Shown: one piece after another, positions 11,017 through 22,271 of the stretch
How positions within the stretch are numbered: position 1 is the first letter of the stretch
Layout of the letters: every line of letters starts with the position of its first letter
Notes under the pieces: generated by a model
Seen by the model: the letters and a program-made list of their open reading frames with translations, nothing else
The model's database searches: none
What the model was told of the DNA's origin: nothing
Position numbers and translations under genes: made by a program
Source of the DNA: Linnemannia schmuckeri
Lineage: Eukaryota > Mortierellomycota > Mortierellomycetes > Mortierellales > Mortierellaceae
Length of the DNA stretch: 64,000 nucleotides
Assembly (NCBI GenBank): GCA_029449235.1
Contig: JANATG010000009.1
Location: forward strand, 62,001 to 126,000
Reading direction: 5' to 3'

Positions 11017-14000
11017 ATGTTGACCGTTTTGCACACCCTCGCCAACTCGGCAGGTCTCTTCACCAAGAACCAAACCGCCATCGCCAACAGCCCAGCTAAC
11101 CCCTCCCAAAAGATCAACAAGGCCCTCCAGAATCTTCACGTTGTCCGCAAGATCATCCTCACCCAGAACCTCTCCGAGGACCAGGAGCAGGCTGCCCTAA
11201 CCCGTCTTGACCAGATCCTCGACCAGATCTCTGTCAACTCGCTCTCCGTCTTGACTTACACCCAGCTCCAGGATCTTGCTACCGCCTTGACTGTTTCGAC
11301 GACCTCGACTACGACTACTTCAAAGGAGTTGACACAGATCCTTTCGACTATTCGGTCTTCAACTGTTACTACGACCACTACGACAAAGATTATCACAAAG
11401 ACTGTCAATGGAACAGTTATCAAGGAGGACGACAACGTCTCGGTCACTAGCTCCGAGGGCCCCTCGTCTGCCGTCACTGTCGTTGACGAGCTCGATCACC
11501 TCTCGCTCTCGGTTCGATCCAACATCGCCCTCGGCATCCAGGGAGACTCCAAGGCCAGCGCCCTTCAGTTGACTTCTGGAAACCTTGCCGTTGAGCATGT
11601 CGCCTACGCCCTCAGCGACCTCCTCTTCGTCTACCCTTCCTCGGCCTCGCAGCACTCCTACCTCGGACACGGTTCGGAACAGTGGGCCAAGGCCGGATTG
11701 AGCAACGCTACCAACTCTGTTTTGGCCCCCCAGGTCCTTCAGATGTCGACCCGTGCCAACGCTGCCTCCGCCGTCCTCGGTGCAGTCTCCTCTGCTGCCT
11801 CTGCGAAGGCTACCTCTGCCATCTCGACCTTGGCTTCCTCGGCTGCAATTGTCAACATGGTCCCCAACCTGTATCAGATCGCCCAGACCAACCGTCCCGT
11901 TGTCTTCCACGTCACTGCCGAGTCGGTCGACTCTAACTTGAACGTTCTCCGCGGTGATTACTCTGATGTCCTTGTCGCCCGCGAGACCGGTCTCTTGTAC
12001 TTGGCTTCCAACTCTGTCCAGGAGGCTTACAACGTCTCGGTTCTTGCCCACGCTGTTGCTGCTGGCACTAACCAATCGGTCATCCATGTCCTTGACGGTG
12101 TCCAGACCAGCCAGCAGGTCGAGGCCATCAAGACTGTCGGCGACCAGGCTCTTGCTGCCTTTGTCAAGCAGGAACAGCGCAACGCTGTCATCGCTCAGGA
12201 TGAGGAGGGCTTGGTTTCTGCGATCGAGGGTATCTTTGACCGTGCCTCGGCTCTTCTTGGACACACTTACAAGGCCTTTGAGTACTCTGGCCCCAAGGAT
12301 GCCGAGACTGTCGTTGTTGTCTACGGCCCCGCCGCCAACGTTGCCCACCACCTCGGCGATAAGGTAACTTTTTGAGTATGGTTTATTACTTGTTACATGG
12401 ATGCATTTGACATCGACACTAACAATCCTTTCATCTTTTCCTTTCAATCCAATTAGGTCGGAGTGTTGAACATTCGTTTGTACCGTCCTTGGTCGTTCTC
12501 GCACTTCTTGAAGGCTGTCCCCACATCGACCAAGAACATTATCGTCATTGAGCCCGTCGCTAACACCGCCGCCCACGGCCCTATCTTCCTCGACGTCTCG
12601 GCCTCCTTCAACCTCTGGACCGGCGCCCACCGCCCCACCGTCATCGACGTCAAGTATGGTCTTCACGGCGCCTCCCTCACCCAGGGCTGGATCAAGGCTC
12701 TCGTCCAGCAAGTCCGTTCCTCCAAGGGCGCCAAGTTGGATTTGGCCTCGATTGTTGTTGCTGAGCCCGAGGCCGCTCAGGAGGATGTCAACCAGGTCAT
12801 CTTCTGGGAGACCGCTGCCTCGACCGCCGTTTCTGCTCATGTCGCCAAGCACTTCCAGTCGGCCCTCGGTCAGCGTACTCAGCACAGCTCTCGCATCAAC
12901 TCTTACCGCCACTCGGCCGTCATCGAGACCCGTGTCCAGTACTCCAAGTCCAACACTGTTGCTTTCGGTGAGTCCTCCTTGGCCAGCTATGCTACTGTTC
13001 AGGATATCGCTATCTTGGCCGAGTACAACGTTGTCGCTTCTTTGAAGCAAGGAGCTGTCCTTGTCTTGAACGCCCCCTGGAGTGTTGAGGAGTTGGAGGC
13101 CAAGACCTCGGCTGCCTTCCGTTTCGCCTTGGGCGCCAAGCAGATCCAGGTTCTCTTAATCGATTTGAACAACGTCGCCAAGGAGTTGGGTCTCTCGGGC
13201 GCTGGCAAGACTCTTTTGGGCCAGATCACCTTCCTCAAGACCCATTCGTCCAACTTGCAGGATGCCGCCTTTGGTGCCATTGCTCGCCAGTACGAGACCT
13301 CCAACAACAAGCTGTTTGACGACTTGGTCTCGTCTCTCATTGAGCGTGTCGACAAGGAGGTCATTGAGGTGCCCCAGAACCCCAACTGGTTGGCCATTGA
13401 GCTCGGTGAGGCCGACCAGGCCGCCCTTGCCCTCCCCAAGCATGTCACCTCGACCGTCCGCGGTATCGCCAACGCCTTCGAGGGATCTAACGCTAACATT
13501 GTCGAGGATTCTGTCTCGGAGGAAGGAGAGGTTGCTCTTGGAAAGACCTCAAACTGGCACCAGGCTGCCTGGCAGCTCATGTTCTCGGAGGCCTTCGAGA
13601 CCCGCCAGGCCCTTTCCGATGGCGACCACTCGTACTTGGTCAAGATCACCGAGAACCGCCGTCTCACCCCCACCACCTACGATCGTAACGTCTTCCACCT
13701 CGAGTTCGACACCACCAACACGGGTCTCAAGTACGAGATCGGAGATGCTCTCGGAATTCACGGCTGGAACGATACTCAGGAGGTCCTCGACTTTATCGAG
13801 TTCTATGGCGAGAAGCCCGAGACTGTCGTCGTCGTCCCCCGCGCATTGGCCAAGAACGCCCCCGAGGGTACCGTCGCCCGCCACCAGACCAACTCCCTCC
13901 TTCAGATCTTGCAGCAGACTTTGGATCTCTTTGGTCGCCCTTCCAAGCGCTTCTACGCCGACTTGATCCCCTATGCGACCAACGCTGCCGAAAAGGAGCG

Positions 14001-14808
14001 TCTCACTCATTTGATTTCTGCCGAGGGTGCCCAAGAGTTTAAGGACCGTGTCGATGAGACTCTCACCCATGCCGATATCTTGCGTGAGTTCCCCTCGGCC
14101 CACCCCTCGATCCCCCAGCTGATCAACATGTTGCCCGCCATCAAGCCCCGTCACTACTCGATCGCCTCTTCCCAAAAGGCCCACCCCAACTCGGTTCATC
14201 TCTTGATCGTCGCCGTGGAGTGGACCGCCCCCTCGGGCAAGGCCCGTTTCGGTCAGTGCACCCGCTACTTGACATCCTTGGGCGTTGGCGACAATGTCAC
14301 CGTCTCCATCAAGCCCTCCGTCATGACCCTCCCTCCTTCGCCTCACCAGCCCGTTATCATGGCCGGTCTCGGTACCGGTATGGCCCCCTTCCGCGCCTTC
14401 ATCCAGGAGCGTGCTTGGCAGAAGGCCCAGGGCATCGATGTCGGCCCCATGATCCTCTACTTTGGTTCTCGTAACCGTTCCAACGAGTACCTCTATGGCG
14501 AGGAACTCGAGGCTTACCATGCCGATGGACTCTTGACCCACCTCCGTCTTGCCTTCTCGCGTGATCAAAAGGAAAAGATCTATATCCAGCACAAGATGAA
14601 CGAGGACGGCAAGCTGTTGCACAAGTACCTATTGGATGCTCAGTTGAACGGACACTTTTACTTGTGCGGCCCTACTTGGCCTGCAGGAGATGTCAAGGAT
14701 GCGATTGTGCAGAGTTTCATGGATGGCGAGGCGTGCGCTGCGATCGATGCCAACCGTATTGTTAACAAGTTGAAGGAGGAGGAGCGTTATGTCCTCGAGG
14801 TCTACTAA
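11017..14808 (+). CDS. MET10: Sulfite reductase [NADPH] flavoprotein (alpha) component
   Basis: Two exons (11017-12363, 12457-14808) encode 1232 residues. A Thr/Ser-rich linker lies around residues 90-150. A pyruvate:ferredoxin-oxidoreductase-like region follows, as in fungal MET10 proteins, which lack the flavodoxin domain of the bacterial CysJ. The C-terminal third is a ferredoxin-NADP reductase module: FAD-binding RHYSIASS near residue 1015 and NADPH-binding GLGTGMAPFRAF near 1087, ending YVLEVY. The protein passes electrons from NADPH through FAD to the siroheme beta subunit for reduction of sulfite to sulfide in methionine and cysteine synthesis. Yeast Met10 has 1035 residues, so this copy is longer, mainly at the N terminus. 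Codon bias is very strong (C-ending), indicating high expression. Splice phase 0 at AAG|GTAACT supports the single intron. Confidence 0.95.
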
Positions 14809-14902
14809 AGTGGTAGTTCTTTGTGATTCCTTATCTCCCTCTTGTACCAGTATCACTTCTTCTTTGTAGCATTCTTTACCCCACCTCATTTTTTGTCTTT
14901 GT

Positions 14903-14908
14903 AATAAA
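14903..14908 (+). terminator. Polyadenylation signal AATAAA of MET10
   Basis: An AATAAA hexamer lies 95 bp after the MET10 stop codon within T-rich sequence, the expected place for 3'-end formation. It is assigned from position only. Confidence 0.45.
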
Positions 14909-15143
14909 AGCGAACCAGTGTTATACCTCTTTCTTGACAGCAATTGTTGCGCCACCAACCACAAAAATGATTAAACAGCGTGTGAGTCAGTGTCTAATTT
15001 CTTTTCCCAGGCACGATCAGTCTGGTTCCTTCCCATCCTCTTCTTCAAAAAGGAAATTTCCGTCTGCCTTCTTTCGTACTTTCCTTCTCTCCATCATTCT
15101 TCATCCTCCCCTCATTCCATCCTTCACTTCCTCATTCACAACA

Positions 15144-15874
15144 ATGACAGCAACCACCGAGAACTCAGCCTCCACAGTCGTCGTCAGACTCGCGCGTCCA
15201 GAAGACGACGCGCTCTACGGCGACGATATCTATCGCATCGTCAACACTGCCTATCGCTCCGGTATGTCCACCCTTTTTCTCTCTCTTCATTTCTTGTACT
15301 CCGTTTAACGGTAAACGGTCCGTTATGCAAAAGATCCATTTTAACCCAGTAATTATCCACAACAGATGCAGGATGGACAAATGAATCACACCTGGTCGCA
15401 AAAGACCGAATCTCTCGCACAGAAGTCAAACTCGTCCTCGCTGATACCATCAACCCCGTCCTCCTCGCCTTCTCCACCTCCTCTCCTGCCAAAGTCATCG
15501 GAACCCTCCAACTCGACCCTGTAGAACATTACCCCGATTTCGGTCACTACACTGGTTCCAACGGATATTCCTTCGATTACTCTACCGCTGAGACTGTCCC
15601 ACGCACAGAACAAATCATGCTAGGCCTCATCTCCGTCGACCCGACCCAACAATCTCGCGGTACGGGCAGGAAACTAGTCGAGGCCGGGTTGAAGCACGCA
15701 AGAGAGGTCATGGGCCGTAAACAGGCCGTGGTGTATGTATTGTTCCAGAGGACGGAGTTGAGAGAGTGGTATCAAAGGATTGGGTTTGTGGATTATGGAG
15801 AGAAGAGACCTTTTCTGGATGTGAATTCTAAGCAGGAAGGTCTTCATTTCAGTGTTCTTCGATTGGCGTTGTAA
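15144..15874 (+). CDS. GNAT-family N-acetyltransferase
   Basis: Two exons (15144-15261, 15366-15874) give 208 residues. The N-terminal VVRLARPEDDALYGDDIYRI resembles the opening beta-alpha unit of GNAT domains. IMLGLISVDPTQQSRGTGRKLVEAGLKHA is the motif A region, where SVDP-x-QQSRGTGRKL supplies the Q/RxxGxG/A acetyl-CoA pyrophosphate loop. TELREWYQRIGFVDYGEKR is motif B, with the typical YxxxGF. The substrate cannot be told; small-molecule or peptide amines are both possible. Codon use changes within exon 2: the first part favours C-ending codons, and from about 15660 onward G-ending codons and AGG/AGA dominate. The chosen ATG is in a good context (ACAATGACA) just after a pyrimidine-rich leader. 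Confidence 0.85.
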
Positions 15875-15988
15875 CTTTGAGGTATGAGTTGCGGGCAGTT
15901 TTTTTCCTTCTTTTTTCGACAATGTGCTTTAGAACATAGAACGCATTCTTCGCCCTTTTTGGAATACATTCATACCCTATAGTTTTGC

Positions 15989-15989
<1 letters not shown>

Positions 15990-16022
<33 letters not shown>
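15990..16022. repeat. A33 homopolymer
   Basis: An uninterrupted run of 33 A residues lies 115 bp beyond the GNAT stop, in the convergent interval shared with the 3' end of USE1. No AATAAA-preceded coding relic is obvious beside it, so simple slippage is the default reading. Confidence 0.9.
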
Positions 16023-16024
<2 letters not shown>

Positions 16025-16219
16025 AGTCTGATGGATGGTCAATTCATGTTTTCTTGTATTTCCTGTTCCTGTTTCTTTCTTCCTGTGTCCTGTTCTTCAC
16101 TTGGTCGCCACAAAAAACATACTCACGCCATCCAAGGTACTTTGTTCATTATTTTATTCGCCTTATTCTCACACTCTCACTTTATCCAGTTATTCAACAA
16201 AAGATTACAAAGTGTGCTT

Positions 16220-17900
16220 TTAAAAGATGCGGATGATAAAGAACATAAAGACAAAGACAACACTGACACCCAAAACAATCCCCCAAATCATCCATTTGGT
16301 CTTTCGGCTCTGCTTCGAGTACAGTTCCAACCGTGCCCGCTCTTTGCCCAACCGCGAGATATTCGTATCCAGCGCCTGATCCGCATCATCAAACAACTAT
16401 TTTGCCATTTCACGAGAAAAAGAAGGAAGGAAAGAACACGTGTCAGTAATCGCACTTTGCGTTTCTTTCCCTTTTTCACTGGATGGTATTATAGCCACAA
16501 GAGATATAACAACATAGTGGGATACATTACCCCGGACTTTTGTTCATCGACAAGGGTCTGTTGGATCGCAAGGGCGTTATGCCGGAGCTGCTGCATCAGT
16601 GCCGAAAGTCCTGCCTCCATCTCCTCACGCGCCGCACGGTCGTTCTGAAGCGCCGCTTCCACCTGTGCCTGATCTTCGCGTACTGAATGGCTATTGCTGT
16701 TGTTATTCTTGCTGGTGCTGGCTCCGCCACTTCGACCCGTCGTGATTCCCAAACTATTCCGGTTGTTGTTATTGTTGCTCCCATAAAGTTCGTTCCTGTC
16801 AGTTCTAAAAGTATCATATTTAGTCGAGATAAGAAAAACATGTTTAGTATCAGTATTCTGCTCGTCCTGCTCATGTTCTTTCAAAGCGTTATATTTGCTA
16901 CTCCATACGTTCGTACCTTCTCTCCCGAAGTTGTGATGCTGGGTCAGCTGGCACATGTGTATGTTGCTTCTATGATCGCCAGTCAATAGTAATAACAATG
17001 TTAGCCCCATCACTTTTTTTATCAGTCGGCAATGTCCATCCACATGCGAGAACAAGTCTCGTCAATAGCCTCAACTTTTCGCGGCCTCACATACCAGTAA
17101 ATGGTCATGGTGCTTTTCAGAGTCCACGGCGACAGAAGGCCTCCTCAACGCAGAATCCTGACCTCCATGTCTCCCATCGACCAGCTGCGACGCGTCCAAC
17201 ACCATCCTGGTCTGAACAAGTCCCTTATGACTCGGCTGCACCTATTTGATAAATTGAAGTCAAACAGTGAGATGATTTCCAGTCATTGGATGTCGTATCT
17301 CTTTGTTTGCTGTGCAGTCTGATGTCGCTTATGTTCGTTGCTTACGGTTGTAGTCCCGCCGACGGCGCTTGCTAATGCCTCGATTTTGTCCGCATATCCT
17401 TTGATCGCCTCTTTGTCAATCCTGCCACTACAGCATGACGTTGTAAATCAATGTTAGAGCACATTAGCATACGTTTTTATATGAACATTTCACAAGGCGC
17501 GCATGCACTGTAACTCCTTTCTTAATCAAAATAATGTGATAAAAGTCCTGTACCTTCTTGAAAAATCCTCCTCCAGTTCCGCAAGCATCTCCTCCAGCGC
17601 TTTGATGTTCTATCACCCAAAAAAATGAAAAAGAAAAAAGAACGCACAGGCAAAATTCTAGTCAGTAAGCGGACGGTTCAAATTACATACATGGTTTTCA
17701 AGCAAGCATATAGTAATAGAATGTTTACGAAGGACAAGAACAAATAATTGTACCATGAGGTATTTGCTCCGCTCTGACCCTTGGAGAATCCTATCCGCCT
17801 GCACCTTGGCGTCGCACTTGGCCATCAGTCGACGCATGTTGATCTCCTTGACGGACGGTGACCCAAAAGGCAGCATGGGTGGGAGACTTGCAGATGGCAT
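16220..17900 (-). CDS. USE1: SNARE protein USE1 (ER Golgi-retrieval Qc-SNARE)
   Basis: Seven short exons (17754-17900, 17554-17609, 17346-17427, 17095-17241, 16917-16969, 16531-16804, 16220-16396) join with consistent phases to 311 residues. The N-terminal block EINMRRLMAKCDAKVQADR and the following NIKALEEMLAELEEDF match the USE1 N-terminal helices. An Asn-rich low-complexity linker follows SQLRERRTDRNELYGS. The SNARE helix runs from MEAGLSALMQQLRHNALAIQQ through ADQALDTNISRLGKERARLELYSKQ. It ends in a C-terminal membrane anchor (WMIWGIVLGVSVVFVFMFF). In the family it acts with Sec20, Ufe1/syntaxin-18 and Sec22 in fusion of Golgi-derived vesicles with the ER. Exons 4-5 are the least conserved, so their borders are less certain. 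Confidence 0.88.
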
Positions 17901-18139
17901 CTCTCTGTCTTTTCCTGAATTGGGTGGGTATATGTTGGTTACTTGTTGAGAGTTGTTGGCTGCCTGCTAATGGTGTTTCTGCTGGTGGGTGGTGGTTTGC
18001 TGTTGCCGAATGGAAGTTGTGAAGAGGGAAAAAGTGGATGGTTTGCCATTTCCGCTCCACGTCTCTTAATTTCAATATCGGGACTGCTCTCAAAAATCAA
18101 ATCTCGAATTCCATACAGATGCAAGAAAGGCATCCTCAA

Positions 18140-19796
18140 CTACGAAAAATCATCGTCTTCCCAGAAGAACATCGATTGTGACGAAGTATGTCCAAAGTCC
18201 ATATCATCGTCCTCCACATGTCCAATACCACCTCCCCCAACCTTGCCAGGTTCAGGATCGACAGCATCCGAGATCCCGTCCAGTCCGATATGAAACGCGA
18301 CAGTCTGCTCCTGCATCGTCGGTGATTTGAACATTCGCGCGTATCGTTGTTGACCATGTCCTCCCCGATCGTAAAGTCGTATCCGGTGTGTGCATATGCT
18401 ACCCCATGTCTCGCCTAGTGCCGGGTGGACATTGTCGTCCAAAGGGTCAACTGGCCGTTTTCCTGTCGAGAGCGTGTCTATTGTCGTTGTCATCTGATTT
18501 ATCACCACTACCTACAAAATACAAAAAGGCGGATTAATCGAAAGTTCACCATGATCGTCGTCCTTGGGTAAATATTCTTGCAGAAAACGCGCAGGTCTTA
18601 CCGCCAGGTCGTGCCGCCGCGCTAAATCTGCCAACTGTCGACCAAGGGACATAACAAGTTTAGTCCGCATGCGTGTATCACTAAAATTTGACCTGAACAA
18701 GAACGAGATAGAGTCCACCACCACCAATCTGACCTACAAAAAGAAAACACATATAGTATGAATGCCTATGTCAGCCCTCCTTCGCTTCTGCAAGAAAATA
18801 ATAACCACTGATCCAAGATGAAAAATAAAAAACTTACGTTGGGATGTTCCTGCAAGATACTGGCAAGGATCCTGATCATCGCAATCAACTCTACTGGACT
18901 GTGAACCCGACAATACTGAATCCCTCTCAGCAAGTCATCACTCGTCAAGGATGGTTTTATTTCTGCAGCCTTTGAGGCCTCACTCAGTCTTGCTGCACAC
19001 GCACTAGCCAGTTGTGAAGCGCGTCGTGCCACAAAACTGCCTTCTGTATCAATATAGATCGATGATCCTCCTGCCCCACCCATGGACCGCGGTATCTGCG
19101 CATTAATCGACAGCTGAATTCTATAAAGTATTGAAATGCTTCGAGTCAGTTCATACTTTGAGACACTGTCAACATCTATGAACAACTCGCTAAGCGAAAA
19201 TACGCTAGGTGGTAGTACCCAAGTTGTGTTTTGCCAGATCCTGGCAGTCCACAGATTTCGGTGATCTTTCCTGGAGGGATCCCATGTAAGCCACCAAAAA
19301 GGCTGTCGATCGCTGAACTTGATGTCGTGATATGCGCCAGTTTCTTTTCTTGCTCCCAGGTCTGATCCGCTGTGAACGACTTCACCCTCGGACCTACAAG
19401 TTGAATCATGAAATAGCTGACACGGTTACATTGTCTATGTCTTGCTAGCGGTAAAGTTTTGCTTTCTTCTTGGCATGTTTACCAAGAATGTACCTTTAGG
19501 GTGTAGTTGATCCAATAGTTCCTGTGCTTGCTCCGTTGTCAACTTCAGTTCTATTTTTTATTTCACGGAAAAGAAAATGCCACAATTTGTAAGGCAGCCT
19601 TTTACAAGCGATAACCACGACGAGTACTACAAAGGAACGCAGTAGCAGCTGAGTGAGGACATGTGTGAGTACCTTTCGCGAGGTCTGCGGTGGGGATGGC
19701 AGAGAGGTCTTCAGCAGTGGTGTATCCAGACCGGATGATTTTGTCTCGAAGCTGGGCTGTGAGGCGAAGAGTAACAGCCGGTCGGGAAGAAGCCAT
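18140..19796 (-). CDS. RAD51C: RAD51 paralog C, homologous-recombination ATPase
   Basis: Six exons (19673-19796, 19494-19550, 19219-19393, 18838-19120, 18602-18733, 18140-18511) give 380 residues; human RAD51C has 376. The N-terminal helix-hairpin-helix-like part is LRDKIIRSGYTTAEDLSAIP. Walker A is GLPGSGKT at about residues 109-116, and Walker B is RLVVVDSISF. Between them, IYIDTEGSFVARRASQLASAC is the RAD51C-type IDTEGSF block. The NQMTT motif and PALGETWG follow. The C-terminal tail is acidic (EDDDMDFGH...WEDDD). RAD51C supports RAD51 filament formation in BCDX2 and CX3 complexes in animals. Yeast lacks a direct orthologue. Its start lies about 480 bp from the divergent ELP5 gene. Confidence 0.93.
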
Positions 19797-20277
19797 TGTT
19801 GGAGGTTTTCAAAAGTGTGAATGTGTTCTTGTCAAGAAAGGAAGGAAAAGAATGGTGTGGTCGGAGGTTATAGTGGCAGGTGGTCCAAGAAGGTATCGTT
19901 CTTGGGTGGTGGCGGTGTGCTTGTTGACTGGAGAGATGAGTGTTGGATGCCATTAAGATTCAAGAGAGAAAAGTAAAAAGGTAAAAGTGGTGGCGTTGAG
20001 GGGAAATGGGTCGAACAACTTTCTGCGTTCAAAAAGTCAGCGCCACGAAAACACACGCAGAAATGATCAATGGAGGAGCAAACAGTCACAAACAGAGAAA
20101 ATATTCGAAGGGCTTGAAAGGCGAGGTTGACGTTTGCCCATCTCTTGCTCGTACTTCAACGCTCTTATAGCGCAGGAATCAGGACACAGGAATCAACATT
20201 TACACAGTACCAACAAAGGAGAGAAAGAACTGCAGCAAAGGAAGAAACTACTGACAAGGATACAAAAAAGAACAAAT
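19797..20277. promoter_or_regulatory. Divergent promoter region of RAD51C and ELP5
   Basis: This 481-bp interval lies between two divergent start codons. No TATA element or known motif stands out. A 112-residue frame crossing into ELP5 exon 1 is its upstream extension and lacks support as coding sequence. Confidence 0.4.
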
Positions 20278-22113
20278 ATGGCGCCTATCTTGGAAAAGAT
20301 CATGGCAGGGAAGGAGGCGTCGCCTTTTATCCTCGTCAAGGACTCCCTTGAACAATCCGGACAAGTCCTCGGCCTCGAGCTCCTTAGCAACTCCCCTTCC
20401 GAGTATGTCACCTTTATTGTTTTTACCAGTATCAGTCATACTCTCAATCAAATACTTTTGACGAAAGGTTAACCAGCAAACTTTTCGTCAATTGAAAATA
20501 GCCACGCTATTATTCTCGTGTGCGCAGAGACAGCCCCAGATCGCCTCTTGCCACTCGTCAAAGGCAACCAAAAGTGAGTAAGAATTTCTTGCAGGGCCAA
20601 TGGAATACGAACTTGATGCTTTTCCGACATTTCATTGACCCAACCTAACTGCGCCGATGTACCACAATTGATAGGAAGGCAATTGTAGACTGCTACTCGA
20701 ACCCTCTTGGGTGGGTTAAGGATATCACTACGACATCCACCGGCACATCTTCGAATCGAGACGCAGTCTCAGACAGCACAACAACGACTATAACACTGAC
20801 TCTGCGCAACATCAGGAAGGCAACCAAAGCCATCACAGACCTTATCATTTCTCGTAAGTGTCTCATGACCACCAATTGAGCACGCGCGACGTGACAAGGG
20901 AACATGTGTGGATATAATCGTTTCTTTATGACTTGCAACTCACAAGTTCATTTTGTTTTGTTTATAGAGCGGTCAAACTTTACGATCTACTTTGACTCCT
21001 TGTCCCAGTTCTTGATCGCCTCGGTCCCCGACACTTTCAATTTGCTCCGCTCCATCACCACCCTCCTCACAGGTAGTTCATCCTTCTATACCCTACCAAT
21101 TCAACGCGCCTCGAATCTGTCTCACCCTCTACAACCAGACTCTAACCCCATCAACTATCTTATATAACAACAAAAAAACACAGATACATCAAGGATCATC
21201 GCAATCCACCATGAAGACATCCCTGACGCCGACAGCTTCCTCCCAAACTCCACCTCCAAACCTCAGGCTTCAAACTCCCTCGCCCACATTGCCACTACCT
21301 TGATCACCGTTAAATCCAGCGAAGCCCTCCGACAGGACCAGGAAGATTTCCGGAAGGGAACCGTAACAGCCAAGGAGTTCTGTTATTTGACTGTTCATGG
21401 GAATGCTTGGGATTCTGCAGTCTGTGAAGTCGAACATAAACGCAAATCTGGAAAAGTTGCCAAGGAGGTAAAAACATTTATTTAATACTGGAAGAAAAAA
21501 AAAGACGACACGACTTGCAGAAGTGGCGGTTAAATGGCAGTACTAACGGGCTTATTTTTTACTGTGTATATTACTGCGGCATATTAGACGAATGCGTATC
21601 ATCAGGGAACACCGACAGGAAAATTGACTGTCGTCAACGTCTGGGATGTTGTTGGCGACATGCCCGATATCGATAAGATGGATCTAGAAGAATCTCAAAC
21701 TGTATGCGTACACTTTATCCATCTTTTCTTTTTGTCATTTTGTGCCCTACTGCAATCAAGGACGTTGTTGTGTCTTTTTTACTTCAATTCGCATTCTGAC
21801 AATCATTTTTTTTTTTTTGCGTGTCTGTCGACATAGTCTGATCCGGCGGCGAACTTGTCGTTCAACTTGAACTTAACAGAAGAGCAGAGGAAGGCCAAAA
21901 ATGATACCGTCCTGCCCTACCTTAAAACACAAGGTAACCCGCCTTTGGATGTTGAATATGGGGGCAAAAATGAATGTTGTACAAGTACAATTTTACTAAC
22001 ATTCTTCAACTTTTTGAATTTATGTGCTAGAATCAACGGGGGCGATCTATTATGAGCCGGACGCAGCGGATGACTTTGACGACGACGACCCCGATGACGA
22101 TCTCACCATCTAA
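20278..22113 (+). CDS. ELP5: Elongator complex protein 5
   Basis: Eight exons (20278-20402, 20502-20573, 20675-20853, 20968-21072, 21184-21467, 21588-21701, 21837-21933, 22031-22113) join in phase to 352 residues. The C terminus is diagnostic: SFNLNLTEEQRKAKN, then a short linker and GAIYYEPDAADDFDDDDPDD ending DLTI, nearly the same as animal ELP5 tails. The upstream part has the RecA-like fold pattern of ELP4/5/6, with IYFDSLSQFL resembling the Walker B-like strand and no functional Walker A. ELP4-ELP5-ELP6 form the hexameric ring of Elongator, which modifies wobble uridines of tRNAs. Exon 6 has two in-phase acceptors 18 nt apart (ATTAG at 21587 and ATCAG at 21605); the upstream one was taken because it is the first AG after the TACTAAC at 21541. 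Confidence 0.9.
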
Positions 22114-22271
22114 AAAGCCACACTACATCCTCGCCACCCATTCACGCATCATAGAAACATACACTCAAGACATCCATTAACTCTTTCCAAAAGCGAGCCA
22201 GGTTTTCAAAAAATCGACAATGAAGGTCAAATATGCATATATTCAGTGTGTTAATTTTGCGTGACGATTCT

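Noticed and set aside
11359..13050. 563-residue open frame antisense to MET10
   Set aside because: It is a by-product of extreme C-ending codon bias on the sense strand. It has Gly/Asp/Leu/Val-rich composition, no family resemblance, and crosses the MET10 intron.
13549..14622. 357-residue open frame antisense to MET10 exon 2
   Set aside because: Same cause: a low-complexity shadow of a highly biased gene.
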